Below, one piece after another: positions 53,251-62,910 of a DNA stretch of 64,000 nt (within the stretch, counting starts at the first letter, position 1; the number at the start of each line of letters is the position of its first letter). Both the position numbers and the translations under genes were made by a program. The notes under the pieces were generated by a model, which saw only the letters and a list, made by a program, of their open reading frames with translations, was not told the origin of the DNA and did no database searches. The stretch is taken from contig CANFKC010000009.1 of the NCBI GenBank assembly GCA_947447265.1, positions 56,780 through 120,779 of the forward strand, given 5' to 3'. The DNA comes from Chitinophagaceae bacterium. GTDB taxonomy: Bacteria; Bacteroidota; Bacteroidia; Chitinophagales; Chitinophagaceae.

Positions 53251-54378
53251 CTATGAGCCTTGTACTAATTTCGTTAAAGCATCACCAAATACCTTACTGT
53301 CAATGGTGAATTGAGATTTTTCATTCAGCCCATTCCCTTCAATGGAGTTATAGTCAAATCCAAGAGTTTTTGAGATCTGCTCATAATGTTCCGGGCAGAA
53401 GCCGTCACCTGGGAATATCTCCAGCACTTTCAAGTTTTCGTCACGGAAAAAGAGTAGATTGGTCAGTGCCGCGCCGTGCACGGCTATTAATAAGCTGGCC
53501 TTTGAGCATAATTTCACCTGCTGCATAAGTGTGAGTTCCCCGGGGTTCACAATTTTAAAACCTTTGTCACGGGCCATTTGTTCCAGTTCCTCAATATTGG
53601 TAATGCCCCTTCGAAAGTTCTTTTTACGGGTAAAGAAGAGGCGTTCCGGGCTTTCCATCTCGGGCTCCATTTTTTCAATTGGTAATGATAACAGGTTTTG
53701 CCTGATTGCCGGTAGATACTGGTAACGGATATTGTCTTTAGCGAGGTAAAGTTCTTTTACTTTAAAATATTGGCCAGGCTCCTGTATAATTATTTTACGC
53801 TTGGGAGGAAAGGCTTTAAAATACTCGGCTACATAACCATACCGCCCAAAATGATAAGGAACGATGATAGGTATATCAAGTGGTAAATTGTCATCGCACA
53901 GCATTACCTGGGGTAGGCTATCTACAAAAAAGTGGTAATAGTTTTCCCACATGTACTTTACAACAATGGCACTGGGCAGTTCAATAATCTCTTTTTTAAA
54001 TAGATTGCCTATCACCGATGGCCTTGCCTTAATTCCATCCCATGGGTCTTCAACAAAGGGAAATGAATATCTGAAAATATCCTTGCCGCCCAACATGGTC
54101 CAGTTATGCCCCGGGTCAACAATGCAGTCGGTAATTTTGTAAATGTACCGCTCTGCCTTGTGCATCAGGAAGCGGTAATTGGGTAGGTTATTTATCTTTT
54201 CTTTTTCAAAGTCTTTATGCGGATATAACTTTTTAAGTGCATCTACCGCATCTTCCCTTAGTATGGTAGTTACACGACCCGGCTCGCCATCGGTCACATT
54301 CCAGTAACGATTGTCGATATATTTAATTATGAACCGTTGGTTCACGTAGTTCTTTATCTTCTGTGTCAGCTTACTCAT
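53251..54378 (-). CDS. Glycosyltransferase family 61 (DUF563) protein
   Basis: A 375-residue protein. The C-terminal half is the GT61 domain with its hallmark HGAALTNLLFF and LEIFPGDG (EIFP), preceded by YYHFFVDSLPQVML and RLFFTRKKNFRR. GT61 enzymes add xylose or GlcNAc-type sugars to glycans. No membrane helix is seen, so it acts in the cytoplasm or at the membrane surface. It lies downstream of YfhO on the same strand. Confidence 0.85.
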   Translation of the reverse strand: MSKLTQKIKNYVNQRFIIKYIDNRYWNVTDGEPGRVTTILREDAVDALKKLYPHKDFEKEKINNLPNYRFLMHKAERYIYKITDCIVDPGHNWTMLGGKDIFRYSFPFVEDPWDGIKARPSVIGNLFKKEIIELPSAIVVKYMWENYYHFFVDSLPQVMLCDDNLPLDIPIIVPYHFGRYGYVAEYFKAFPPKRKIIIQEPGQYFKVKELYLAKDNIRYQYLPAIRQNLLSLPIEKMEPEMESPERLFFTRKKNFRRGITNIEELEQMARDKGFKIVNPGELTLMQQVKLCSKASLLIAVHGAALTNLLFFRDENLKVLEIFPGDGFCPEHYEQISKTLGFDYNSIEGNGLNEKSQFTIDSKVFGDALTKLVQGS

Positions 54379-54450
54379 ACCTTCCTTCCGTTCGTGCTAA
54401 TGCTGTTGCTATGTCCGTATCAATAAATTCTGTCACCTTATGCTTATAAT

Positions 54451-56919
54451 TTATGCGGCAAGCTCTTGTTTTTTGTTGGGTTTAAATGCAAAGAATAGGC
54501 CCGCAAAAATAAGTAATCCCGCTATGCTCATATACACACCTTTGCTGAAATACCGTAGTTCGTAAGCGAGCTCTACTGTATGTTGTCCCTTTGGTACCAT
54601 TACACCGGTAAGGCCGCCGCTAAGCATTATTTTATCCTGTTCCTTTCCGTCAACACGGGCTTTCCAGCCACCGTCCATAGGTATTGAAAAATACATCATC
54701 TTATCTTCTGCCAGGTTAATCTTACCCTTTATATTTGTTTGGCTGAATTTTTCCATGGTCAGGGTGTCTTTCCTCAATATGGCAATTTTTTGCGCGAAAA
54801 GATCCGGATTGAACATGCGGGCATCTATAGTATCCTTTAACTGAAATTCTTTAAGCCCCGGGCATTTAGCAACATCTGCATCATTTAATACGCAGGCGTC
54901 CAGACTCACAAGGTCTTTTTGAGTCAGGTCAAGGTTGTTGAAAACACTGCGTTTTATATATTTGTCGTGGGTATAGCCGAGCGGCAATGAGAATTTACTG
55001 CGTAACACAACTATATTATTAAACGAAGTCAGCGAATCGCAATACCAGAGCGGCAACGGTTTTGACTTTGTAATAATGTATTTCACATTGTTCTGCGCTT
55101 CCAGCATTACGCGCATTATGAAACCCATAGCCCAGCGGGAAGAATTTTCATCGCCTATCCTGCTAATACCCATCAGGGTGAGGTAGTTAATGTAGTTTTC
55201 CTGGTTAAATGAGCTATAGTTAGCGCTGCCATAATAGCCCTGTACGAGGGCATCATTAATAGAACCATGAACTGCCGGTGACGACGGAAAGCTTTTATCT
55301 ACACGGTAGAAAGGCGATTTATCAACGTTATGTATGTATGATACTGCCTCGTTGGTGTAGTCATTATAGCTTATCCTGTTTTGGATATCTTCTGGCGTAA
55401 GGGGGTCCATATCGTTGATCAGGGTGCGCGACATAAAGATTACCTCAACAAATATCAGCGCCATAAAGGCATACTTAATGTAGGTGTTGTCGCTACGCTT
55501 AGTTAGCAAGAATAATAGTGCACCATAAGCCAGCATCAATACGCTTACAAAGCCCATTTGGCCAACATTTACCACACCACTTTCTTCAAAGTACGGGTAG
55601 TTCAGAAACAGGAACAATCCTACTATGGTCACCGCAAGTACGATCAGGTTAATCTTTCTGTTTTTAATAATAAGGTCAAGCGCCGTAAGTGAGAAGTACA
55701 TGAAAACCAGCGAAACAAAGAAGGAAAGTATGCGGTAATAATTACCCGAGAACATCCAGTATGCATAGCGGAAATAAGGGAAGATCATCGGCAACATCCA
55801 CAAACCAAGAAATATAGCAAATGCCATTTTCGTCCTCTTATTCAAAAAGCTGAATACCTGTGGCATTAATATGAGGCAGGGTAGGCCGCAATATAACATA
55901 GGTGCTTCCAATAAATTCCTCCAGCCCCTGAAGTCACGACCGCCGCCCAAGATATCGGTAGAAAAGAAACGCAGCATAGCTGAACCAAACTCAAGTTTGT
56001 CGGATGGCTGAAACATAGGGGTTGCTTTCAATCCTTCTGACAGCGAAAAATTTCCACCACGCGGGCTTTCCAGCAGTTGTACTGCGTTTTCCAGTAGCAT
56101 CGGCCCGGCAAGTAACAGACCTATTGCGCCAAAACCTGCCATTTTCAAGAAGATGGAAATAACTTCTTTTGTATTGAACCGGTCTGTTTGCACCAGCCGT
56201 AACAGGGCGTACAAGATTAAGAAGAGGCCAAAAATGTAAAGGTTAAATGGCTGCGAGATGCCGGTAAGAAATGCTGCAACCGGGAATAAATACCACTTGC
56301 CATCTTTCAGCAATTGTTCGAACGCCAGCAAGTAGAGTGCAAGTATCAGGCCTTCGGACGTAAAAATGTACCAGCAACTGCCCAGTATCATAAATCCTGA
56401 AAACGAATAGAAAAGAGCTCCCAGCACCGATGTATAGGTAGAAATATTTACTTTGCGCAGGTAGTAATAAAATACCATGCCGGCCATCACTATTTTAGCG
56501 AATTCCTTATAAATAATGCCATATTGTATGCTGTCTTTACCAGCCAGGTAGTAGAAAATATCAAATGGGTCACGCAAAATAAAAGGGAATGCACTTTGCC
56601 CTATACCTATGCTGAACGACCATTTTGGCAAGCCATACTTAGCAATGTAGTCTGCCGTCCCATACATTGTCGGGTAAGAGAAGTTGAGCGAATCGCTGGC
56701 TATATCTTTAAAGAGGTAGCATTTTTCGCCAAACAGAAAATCTTTAAATATCAGCAATGCCCCCAGGAAAAGCAGGCCAAACGCCACTAGTGGCACCCAT
56801 TTGGCATTCGTTTCAAAGAAATCTTTTACCGGACTTGTAGCAGCTGCCTGAAAGGGCGGCTGGGAAGCTTGTATATTATCTGGTGCCTTTTCAGGCGCGT
56901 TTTTTTTCTTTGCCGACAC
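54451..56919 (-). CDS. YfhO-family membrane protein
   Basis: An 822-residue protein starting with GTG at 56919 (no ATG is available nearby). A Lys/Ala/Pro-rich cytoplasmic tail of ~35 residues leads into about 13 membrane helices to residue ~500. A soluble extracytoplasmic region then closes with GWKARVDGKEQ and a last helix plus KPNKKQELAA. This layout is the YfhO family (GT-C-like, lipid-linked sugar users). It is paralogous to the partial protein at 1-1170. A TAATTTTG element lies at 56949-56956 on its strand. Confidence 0.85.
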   Translation of the reverse strand: MSAKKKNAPEKAPDNIQASQPPFQAAATSPVKDFFETNAKWVPLVAFGLLFLGALLIFKDFLFGEKCYLFKDIASDSLNFSYPTMYGTADYIAKYGLPKWSFSIGIGQSAFPFILRDPFDIFYYLAGKDSIQYGIIYKEFAKIVMAGMVFYYYLRKVNISTYTSVLGALFYSFSGFMILGSCWYIFTSEGLILALYLLAFEQLLKDGKWYLFPVAAFLTGISQPFNLYIFGLFLILYALLRLVQTDRFNTKEVISIFLKMAGFGAIGLLLAGPMLLENAVQLLESPRGGNFSLSEGLKATPMFQPSDKLEFGSAMLRFFSTDILGGGRDFRGWRNLLEAPMLYCGLPCLILMPQVFSFLNKRTKMAFAIFLGLWMLPMIFPYFRYAYWMFSGNYYRILSFFVSLVFMYFSLTALDLIIKNRKINLIVLAVTIVGLFLFLNYPYFEESGVVNVGQMGFVSVLMLAYGALLFLLTKRSDNTYIKYAFMALIFVEVIFMSRTLINDMDPLTPEDIQNRISYNDYTNEAVSYIHNVDKSPFYRVDKSFPSSPAVHGSINDALVQGYYGSANYSSFNQENYINYLTLMGISRIGDENSSRWAMGFIMRVMLEAQNNVKYIITKSKPLPLWYCDSLTSFNNIVVLRSKFSLPLGYTHDKYIKRSVFNNLDLTQKDLVSLDACVLNDADVAKCPGLKEFQLKDTIDARMFNPDLFAQKIAILRKDTLTMEKFSQTNIKGKINLAEDKMMYFSIPMDGGWKARVDGKEQDKIMLSGGLTGVMVPKGQHTVELAYELRYFSKGVYMSIAGLLIFAGLFFAFKPNKKQELAA

Positions 56920-57097
56920 AGTACGTGGTTTTGTAATGTGCCAAAATACAAAATTATCAGTAACCGCTAAAACCTAATAATGGTATTTCTGGCTATGCAG
57001 ACTAATTTCCCTTCTTCCGGACGTGAAACTCATCCATCCATTGTTTGTTTTCAACAATAATCCTATCTTGTAAAGGTTTTAGTAATTCAAGCAATTA

Positions 57098-57895
57098 ATG
57101 GACTATAAGCAATTACAGGGCAGGCTGCGCAGCAATATCCTAAAAATGCACCACGGTGCAGGTTCGGGGCATATTGGCTGTTCGTTGAGTTGTATTGATA
57201 TCATGGCTGCGATCCTCAAATTTAAAAATGAGGCTGATACCTTTATTCTATCTAAGGGGCATGCAGCAACTGCACTTTATACTATTTTAAATGAAACAGG
57301 TGCAATACCCGACGAGGATCTCGGGACGTTCTATAAAAATGCGACTACTTTACCAGCCCATCCGGCGCCGCTAAAATATGCAGCTATACCCTTTGCAACA
57401 GGTTCGTTGGGCCATGGTTTACCATTGGCTACCGGTATTGCAAAGGCTAATAAGCTGAAGGGGAACGACAAGATAAGTTTTGTATTAATGAGCGATGGCG
57501 AGACCAATGAAGGTACATCGTGGGAGGCAGCGCACTTTGCTGTGGCCAATAAACTGGATAATTTAATTGCCTTTGTTGACTGTAACGGTTTGCAGGGCTT
57601 TGGTAATACTGCTGATATTTTGGGCAATACCGCATCGCCAAAATTATGGGAAGCAATGGGTTTCGAAGTAGTGGAATGCGACGGGCACGATATTGAAGCA
57701 TTGATGCAGGCTTGGAAAAAGCTGGCAGCCAACAAAAATGGCAAGCCCAAAATGGTGGTGGCAAGTACGGTAAAAGGTAAGGGGATAAAAGAGATGGAAG
57801 ATAAAATGGAATGGCACTACCTGCCAATGACCGATGCGCAATACACCGCCGCCAAACAGGAGATCAGGGCGGGATATGGATTGGAGAACGATTAA
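57098..57895 (+). CDS. Transketolase-like N-terminal (TPP-binding) subunit
   Basis: A 265-residue protein covering only the pyrophosphate-binding half of transketolase: HHGAGSGHIGCSLSCIDI, ILSKGHAATALY, GSLGHGLPLATGIA and the TPP/metal motif SDGETNEGTSWEAAHFA ... NLIAFVDCNGLQGFG. Its partner half is the next gene (22-base gap). Split transketolases transfer two-carbon ketol units between sugars; in glycan loci they often build unusual sugars. This pair leads the second glycan operon. Confidence 0.9.
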   Translation: MDYKQLQGRLRSNILKMHHGAGSGHIGCSLSCIDIMAAILKFKNEADTFILSKGHAATALYTILNETGAIPDEDLGTFYKNATTLPAHPAPLKYAAIPFATGSLGHGLPLATGIAKANKLKGNDKISFVLMSDGETNEGTSWEAAHFAVANKLDNLIAFVDCNGLQGFGNTADILGNTASPKLWEAMGFEVVECDGHDIEALMQAWKKLAANKNGKPKMVVASTVKGKGIKEMEDKMEWHYLPMTDAQYTAAKQEIRAGYGLEND

Positions 57896-57917
57896 ACCCA
57901 CAACTATTTTGTACCAA

Positions 57918-58829
57918 ATGAGAAAACATTTTTCAGAATATATTGAAAGGAACCTGGCCGACCGTGAAGACTTTGTCTTCATTACGGGCGACCTTGGCTA
58001 TAATGCATTGGAAGGCGTTGCTAAAAAAATGGGTCCGCGCTTTATAAATGCAGGCGTTGCAGAGCAGAATATGATTGGTGTGGCTGCCGGTATGGCGTCG
58101 CAGGGTTTCCAGGTACTTTGTTATAGTATCGCACCGTTTGTGGTATATCGTTGCCTGGAACAAATGCGTAATGACGTATGTTTTCATAATTTGCCGGTTT
58201 ACATTGCCGGTAATGGCGGCGGATATGGCTATGGCATTATGGGCTCTTCTCATCACGCTATTGAAGATATTGCCACTTTAAGTGGCTTGCCCAATATGCA
58301 ATGCTATATTCCTGGTTTTGTGGAAGATATGCGTGCCACAATGGATGAAATGTTTGCGCGCAGGCGGCCGGCATACCTTAGGCTGGGGCTGGGTAAAAAC
58401 CTTCCGGCTGATATGCAATTGGTAACTGGCGGCACACAAACTGTGCTCACTCCGGAAGCAAGGCTCACAATACTGTCGCAGGGGCCGGTAACCAATAATC
58501 TTATCGCCGCATTAGCCAAAAGCGATAAACAGAATAGTATAGATGTTTTTACATTGAACACAATGCCGTTCGTAACATTGCCGGCTGCATTGGCAACTAG
58601 TATCGCAACAACTAAAAACATCCTGGTAATAGAAGAGCATATTTCTATAGGCGGTCTGGGTAGCTCTTTGGCCCTTTTGGTTAATGAAGCTGGGTTGCCG
58701 CTGGATAAATTTATAAGTTTACATGCCGAGGGCTATCCTAACGGCCTGTATGGCAGCCAGGCATATCACCAGCAGGTGAGCGGCCTCGGTGAAGAAAATA
58801 TTTTGCGGGTGATTAATTCTTACTTTTAA
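57918..58829 (+). CDS. Transketolase-like C-terminal (pyrimidine-binding) subunit
   Basis: 303 residues from ATG 57918; the open frame extends upstream over the end of the previous gene, but MRKHFSEYIERNLADREDFV is the normal start. It carries VFITGDLGYNALEG, RFINAGVAEQNMIGVAAGMA (the catalytic Glu in VAEQN) and GSSHHAIEDIATLSGLPN of the pyrimidine domain, then the C-terminal domain (NILVIEEHISIGGLGSSLA). It completes the transketolase with the protein encoded just upstream. Confidence 0.9.
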   Translation: MRKHFSEYIERNLADREDFVFITGDLGYNALEGVAKKMGPRFINAGVAEQNMIGVAAGMASQGFQVLCYSIAPFVVYRCLEQMRNDVCFHNLPVYIAGNGGGYGYGIMGSSHHAIEDIATLSGLPNMQCYIPGFVEDMRATMDEMFARRRPAYLRLGLGKNLPADMQLVTGGTQTVLTPEARLTILSQGPVTNNLIAALAKSDKQNSIDVFTLNTMPFVTLPAALATSIATTKNILVIEEHISIGGLGSSLALLVNEAGLPLDKFISLHAEGYPNGLYGSQAYHQQVSGLGEENILRVINSYF

Positions 58830-58835
58830 GGCATT

Positions 58836-59843
58836 ATGGTGGTTAGCGAAGAAATACAGCATAAAATACAACAACTGGAAGGCCCTATATTCGTTTTTGG
58901 GGCTGGAGGCTTTATTGGCGTGAATCTTTTTAATGCCATTCTTGCGCATCGCAAAGATGTGTATGCCATTACTCAAGATCCGCGTAACAACTGGCGGCTA
59001 TTGGTAAACTATACTCCGGTAAATAATATTATTTCTTGCGACATTAACGAGATAACTATTCTAAAAGACCTCTTCAGGGAATACAAACCGAGAACCATCT
59101 TTAACCTGGCGGCATACGGTGCTTATTCCAAACAAAAGGAGTATAAAAAGATATACAACACCAATTTTAATTCGGTTGTAAATATTGTTGAACTGCTGAA
59201 AGAGCAAGGGTTTGCTGCGTATATTCATGCGGGGTCAAGCTCGGAATACGGCACCAATAGTGCTGCGCCTACCGAAGATGCGGAACTGGTGCCCAACAGC
59301 CACTATGCGGTATCTAAAGTCGCTTCTTACTACTCAGTAAAGTATTATGGTAAAATAGAACAGCTACCGGTAGCGCATTTACGGCTTTATTCAGCTTACG
59401 GAGCATGGGAAGAGCCCGACAGGCTGGTGCCGGTGCTGGTTGCTGCCGCGCGCAAAAAAGCCTATCCACCCCTGGTTGACCCAGATATATCTCGCGATTT
59501 TGTTGATGTGGCAGATGTTTGCGAAGCATTCATCAGGGCCGCAAGTGAAGTGAACAAGGTAAAGGGTGAAGCATTTAATATTGGCACAGGAACCAAGACA
59601 ACAATACGGGAACTGACCAACCTGATAAAAGTACAATTCGATATACCGGTTTACCCGGAATTCAACAGCATGCCCAACAGAAACTGGGACGTGAAAGACT
59701 GGTATTCCAACAGTGAAAAGGCTAAGGAATTATTAGGCTGGCAAGCAAAGATTGGCCTTGCCGAAGGGCTGGCAAATGTAGATATATGGCAAAAAGAAGT
59801 TAAATTCGATACAGCATTTTGGAACTGGAACAAACAAGTATGA
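58836..59843 (+). CDS. NAD-dependent sugar epimerase/dehydratase (SDR)
   Basis: A 335-residue extended SDR. Nucleotide-binding motif GAGGFIG at residues 22-28, catalytic Ser in HAGSSSEYG and the YxxxK pair in SHYAVSKVASYY. RDFVDVADVCEAFIRA and the C-terminal segment are typical of UDP- or GDP-sugar epimerases and 4,6-dehydratases. The start is six bases after the transketolase gene; its stop overlaps the GT2 start (ATGA). The sugar is unknown. Confidence 0.9.
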   Translation: MVVSEEIQHKIQQLEGPIFVFGAGGFIGVNLFNAILAHRKDVYAITQDPRNNWRLLVNYTPVNNIISCDINEITILKDLFREYKPRTIFNLAAYGAYSKQKEYKKIYNTNFNSVVNIVELLKEQGFAAYIHAGSSSEYGTNSAAPTEDAELVPNSHYAVSKVASYYSVKYYGKIEQLPVAHLRLYSAYGAWEEPDRLVPVLVAAARKKAYPPLVDPDISRDFVDVADVCEAFIRAASEVNKVKGEAFNIGTGTKTTIRELTNLIKVQFDIPVYPEFNSMPNRNWDVKDWYSNSEKAKELLGWQAKIGLAEGLANVDIWQKEVKFDTAFWNWNKQV

Positions 59844-60520
59844 CGGCACCTACGTTTTCAATAATACTGCCCTTATACAAGCAGTTGAACCATGCCGAAC
59901 ATCTTTACAATACTTATACTAACCACCTGGATTCGCTTGGCGAAACCTGGGAGATTTTGTTTATTGTTAATGGAGTAGACGATGGTGCGGTAGCCCGGTT
60001 AAATAGCCTTAACAATCGGCCTAATGTAAAAGTGCATTGGCTCGAAAAAGGCGGCTGGGGCAGGGCCGTAAAGTATGGCCTGGCGCAGGCTCAGGGCAAG
60101 TACCTGTGCTATACTAATAGCGCCCGTACTGAAATTGCCGACCTGCTGCTGATATTGAACTATGCGAAAGTAAATAACGATAATGTAGTTAAAGCGACAC
60201 GTATAATCAGGGAAAAATTCACCCGTAAAGTGGGTTCTACACTTTACAATCTGGAGTGCCGTATTTTGTATAAAGTACCGATATGGGATATTAACGGTAC
60301 CCCGAAAGTATTGCCGCGCAAGGTTTATGATAAACTCAATATTGTTTCTGACGACGACCTTATTGATGCCGAAATAATAGTCCGCTGCGCTAAAATGGGC
60401 GTACTCATCATTGATATACCGGTGGTGTCAACCACACGCATCAGCGGGTCCAGCACCACCAATTTTAAGTCAGCTTTCAAAATGTATTCCGGGGCTTTTA
60501 AACTGCGTAATAAACTATGA
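59840..60520 (+). CDS. GT2-family glycosyltransferase lacking a clear DxD
   Basis: 226 residues from ATG 59840, overlapping the epimerase stop. The start TFSIILPLYKQLNHAEHLYN and GGWGRAVKYGLAQAQGKYLCYTNSARTEIADLLLIL (in parts) match dolichol-phosphate-mannose-synthase-like GT2 proteins. However, the position where DxD normally sits reads TNSARTE, so metal binding may differ or the enzyme may be a pseudoenzyme-like variant. It ends at the overlapping start of the next gene. Confidence 0.82.
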   Translation: MTAPTFSIILPLYKQLNHAEHLYNTYTNHLDSLGETWEILFIVNGVDDGAVARLNSLNNRPNVKVHWLEKGGWGRAVKYGLAQAQGKYLCYTNSARTEIADLLLILNYAKVNNDNVVKATRIIREKFTRKVGSTLYNLECRILYKVPIWDINGTPKVLPRKVYDKLNIVSDDDLIDAEIIVRCAKMGVLIIDIPVVSTTRISGSSTTNFKSAFKMYSGAFKLRNKL

Positions 60521-61680
60521 CAGCTAAAGAAGCCCTCTGGTCGCGGCAAAATGCTGCACTGCGCCATCCGTCAGAATTATTCGGTACGTCGTTCGATGTT
60601 GCAGGTATTACGAAAGATACCTTGAAATTTAAGGCTGCTCCTGCGTTCATACAGTTGTTGCACGACCTTAAAATTACCCTTTTTGCAACGCGCGAATATG
60701 AGAACCTGCTGATAGCGTTGAATGCGCCTTCAGCAAACAAAATAAACCAAAGTTTTATACATCTTCCGCATCCATCCGGTATAGCTATTGACAGGAAGAA
60801 GAATGCAATGTACATAGCCGCTACGCGCAACCCCAACCAGATAATGGAGTTTAAGGTTGCTTCTGGCTATCTGAAAAGATTGAAAACAGGCAAGCCAAAG
60901 GAAAATATGATGCTGCCTGCGCGCAGTAAATTCTACCCCGGCGAGTACTATTTTCACGACCTGGTAATAGGTGATGGTAAATTGTATGCCAATTCTGTGG
61001 GGATGAATAGCGTATTGGAAATTGATATGAACACAAATGTTCCTGAACAACCCACCTGGTGGCCGAAATGTATTGAAGTAAAGGGTAAACCAAACACTAC
61101 AGCAAATTACATTCAGCTCAATTCCATTGCTTTTGGTAAAGACCTGAAGAGTTCTTTTTTCAGCGCTTCAGGCGCTAAAATATCTTCCAGAAGGCCAGGG
61201 CATGTAAACTATCCTGTAGATAAACAGGGTGTAATATTTTCTGGCGAAACCCGCGAGCCTGTTGGCTTTGGCCTTACCAGGCCGCATGGCGCAAGGTTGT
61301 ACAAAAGTAAAATTTGGGTGGCTAATAGCGGCTATGGCGAAGTAGGCTACATAGAAAACACGCAGTTCAAGCCCATTTTTAAATTTAATGGGTGGACAAG
61401 GGGATTGTGTTTTGCCGGTGATGTGCTTTTTGTGGGCCTCTCCAGGGTGTTGCCGCGGTTCAGGCATTATGCGCCGGGCATTACATCAAACACCCAGGAT
61501 TGCGGTATTGTTGCCGTTAATATCAAAACTAACGAAGTAATTGGCGAAATAAAGTTCCCTTTTGGCAACCAGATTTTTGGAATTGACTATATTAATGCTG
61601 AAAAATGTTCGGGCTTGCCGTTCCGTGTTTTGAAAAATACTCCCGCAGAGAAAAAAATATTTTCAGTTTCTTTATTATAA
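60517..61680 (+). CDS. TIGR03032/DUF4915-like protein
   Basis: A 387-residue protein. Segments PHPSGIAIDRKKNAMYIAAT, LNSIAFGKDLKSSFFSASG, GFGLTRPHGARLYKSKIWVA and GFTRGLCF-like WTRGLCFAGDVLFVGLSR match the TIGR03032/DUF4915 family, which has a beta-propeller-like repeat pattern. Members occur in glycan and sulfotransferase loci; their reaction is unknown. It starts with an ATGA overlap and is followed by a sulfotransferase-like gene. Confidence 0.75.
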   Translation: MTAKEALWSRQNAALRHPSELFGTSFDVAGITKDTLKFKAAPAFIQLLHDLKITLFATREYENLLIALNAPSANKINQSFIHLPHPSGIAIDRKKNAMYIAATRNPNQIMEFKVASGYLKRLKTGKPKENMMLPARSKFYPGEYYFHDLVIGDGKLYANSVGMNSVLEIDMNTNVPEQPTWWPKCIEVKGKPNTTANYIQLNSIAFGKDLKSSFFSASGAKISSRRPGHVNYPVDKQGVIFSGETREPVGFGLTRPHGARLYKSKIWVANSGYGEVGYIENTQFKPIFKFNGWTRGLCFAGDVLFVGLSRVLPRFRHYAPGITSNTQDCGIVAVNIKTNEVIGEIKFPFGNQIFGIDYINAEKCSGLPFRVLKNTPAEKKIFSVSLL

Positions 61681-61717
61681 AAAATTATTTTTACCGCAGA
61701 TAACATTAAACAGGTTT

Positions 61718-62662
61718 ATGAAAAAATCAGATTACAAGTTCATTATGCTATCGGCCATGTACGAAAATGGCGGTAACACCACGCATCGTTTATTAGACGG
61801 CCATCCTGAATTATTTGTTTACCCGTTCGAATCTCAGCCGGGTACCAAATTTGTAAATGACTACTTATCCAGCATGTACCCGCTAAAGTACAGGTGGCCA
61901 ATTTTCCCGTCAAGCGCTACTGCTGAAGATATGTATGAGTTCATCATTGACGAGGAAGGCAAGGTGAGGGCTAAAACGCCTTATGTAAGTAAGTTCCGTA
62001 CAGCCGATATCCAGATGACCGATACTGACAGGAAGAGCGATTATTTAAAATTCCTGAAAGGTAAAGACCTTACAAGGGCTAATGTTATGGAGGCTTTCTT
62101 CCGTGCTACATTCACTGCCTGGAAAAACTACAAAACTACAGGTAAAGAAAAGGCTTGGGTAGGCTACAGCCCTATTATTGGTGTTGATGGTGATAAAATC
62201 ATTAAAGACTATAATGGTAACGGCCATGTATTGCATGTGGTAAGGAATCCGTTCTCTGCGTATGCTGATACTAAGAAAAGAGCGGTGCCACTTTCAATAG
62301 CGCATTACATGACGGGTTGGGTTACCTGTCAGTATTTTTCTTTGATCTATGCACAGAAATTCCCTGACCATTATCACATCGTTAAGTTCGATGACATGAT
62401 TAAGGACAAAGTTGGTGTACTTTCTGGTGTATTGGCAAAAGCTGGTATTAAGAGCAGCAAGACCTTAGATACCCCAAGCTGGAATGGCGAAGAACTTACC
62501 GAAGTTTATCCATGGGGTACAGTAAGAACTCCGACTGAAGCGGCCAATTTCGCAACAGCGCAGGAACTGAACAAAGACGAAATAAAGGAGATATACGAAC
62601 GTACCAAAGACTACCTTGATATTTTCAAGTTCAATCCTATTTATAAGAAACTCACTAAATAA
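61718..62662 (+). CDS. Sulfotransferase-like protein
   Basis: A 314-residue protein whose N-terminus, FIMLSAMYENGGNTTHRLLD then GHPELFVYP, matches the 5'-PAPS-binding P-loop region of bacterial sulfotransferases, with ENGGNTT in place of the usual RSGTT. A later VVRNPFSAYADTKKRA fits the 3'-phosphate-binding RNPxxxxxS motif. It probably sulfates a glycan made by this operon. The variant P-loop lowers certainty. A strong terminator follows. Confidence 0.75.
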   Translation: MKKSDYKFIMLSAMYENGGNTTHRLLDGHPELFVYPFESQPGTKFVNDYLSSMYPLKYRWPIFPSSATAEDMYEFIIDEEGKVRAKTPYVSKFRTADIQMTDTDRKSDYLKFLKGKDLTRANVMEAFFRATFTAWKNYKTTGKEKAWVGYSPIIGVDGDKIIKDYNGNGHVLHVVRNPFSAYADTKKRAVPLSIAHYMTGWVTCQYFSLIYAQKFPDHYHIVKFDDMIKDKVGVLSGVLAKAGIKSSKTLDTPSWNGEELTEVYPWGTVRTPTEAANFATAQELNKDEIKEIYERTKDYLDIFKFNPIYKKLTK

Positions 62663-62666
62663 TATT

Positions 62667-62698
62667 AAAAAGGGGTGCCGCTCGGCACCCCTTTTTTT
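62667..62698 (+). terminator. Strong terminator of the second glycan operon
   Basis: GGGGTGCCG pairs perfectly with CGGCACCCC around a CT loop, followed by seven Ts. It ends the 57098-62662 operon. Confidence 0.92.
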
Positions 62699-62759
62699 AT
62701 ACTCTTAAATACTTAGCAAAACGTTTCATCGTTTAGTTCATTGCAGAGTTATACTCGTC

Positions 62760-62887
62760 GACTATCAAAATTCAGCATAGTCCGAAGGACTTAAACAAGA
62801 ATAGCCGTGGGTGAAACCCACGGGATATGGAAATTACAGCACCAACCCCGAATGGGGTTGAACCTCGTATCTTCGTCATGTTTTGAT
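62760..62887. repeat. 128-bp three-hairpin intergenic repeat, copy 1
   Basis: Contains three hairpins in a row: AGTCC/GGACT (62779-62791), CCGTGGGT/ACCCACGG (62805-62823) and CAACCCC/GGGGTTG (62843-62860). It is nearly identical to copy 2. Such pieces resemble Bacteroidota REP-like elements with GGGT and CAACCCC words. Confidence 0.85.
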
Positions 62888-62910
62888 GTTGAATTGGTAT
62901 TTTACCGTTT

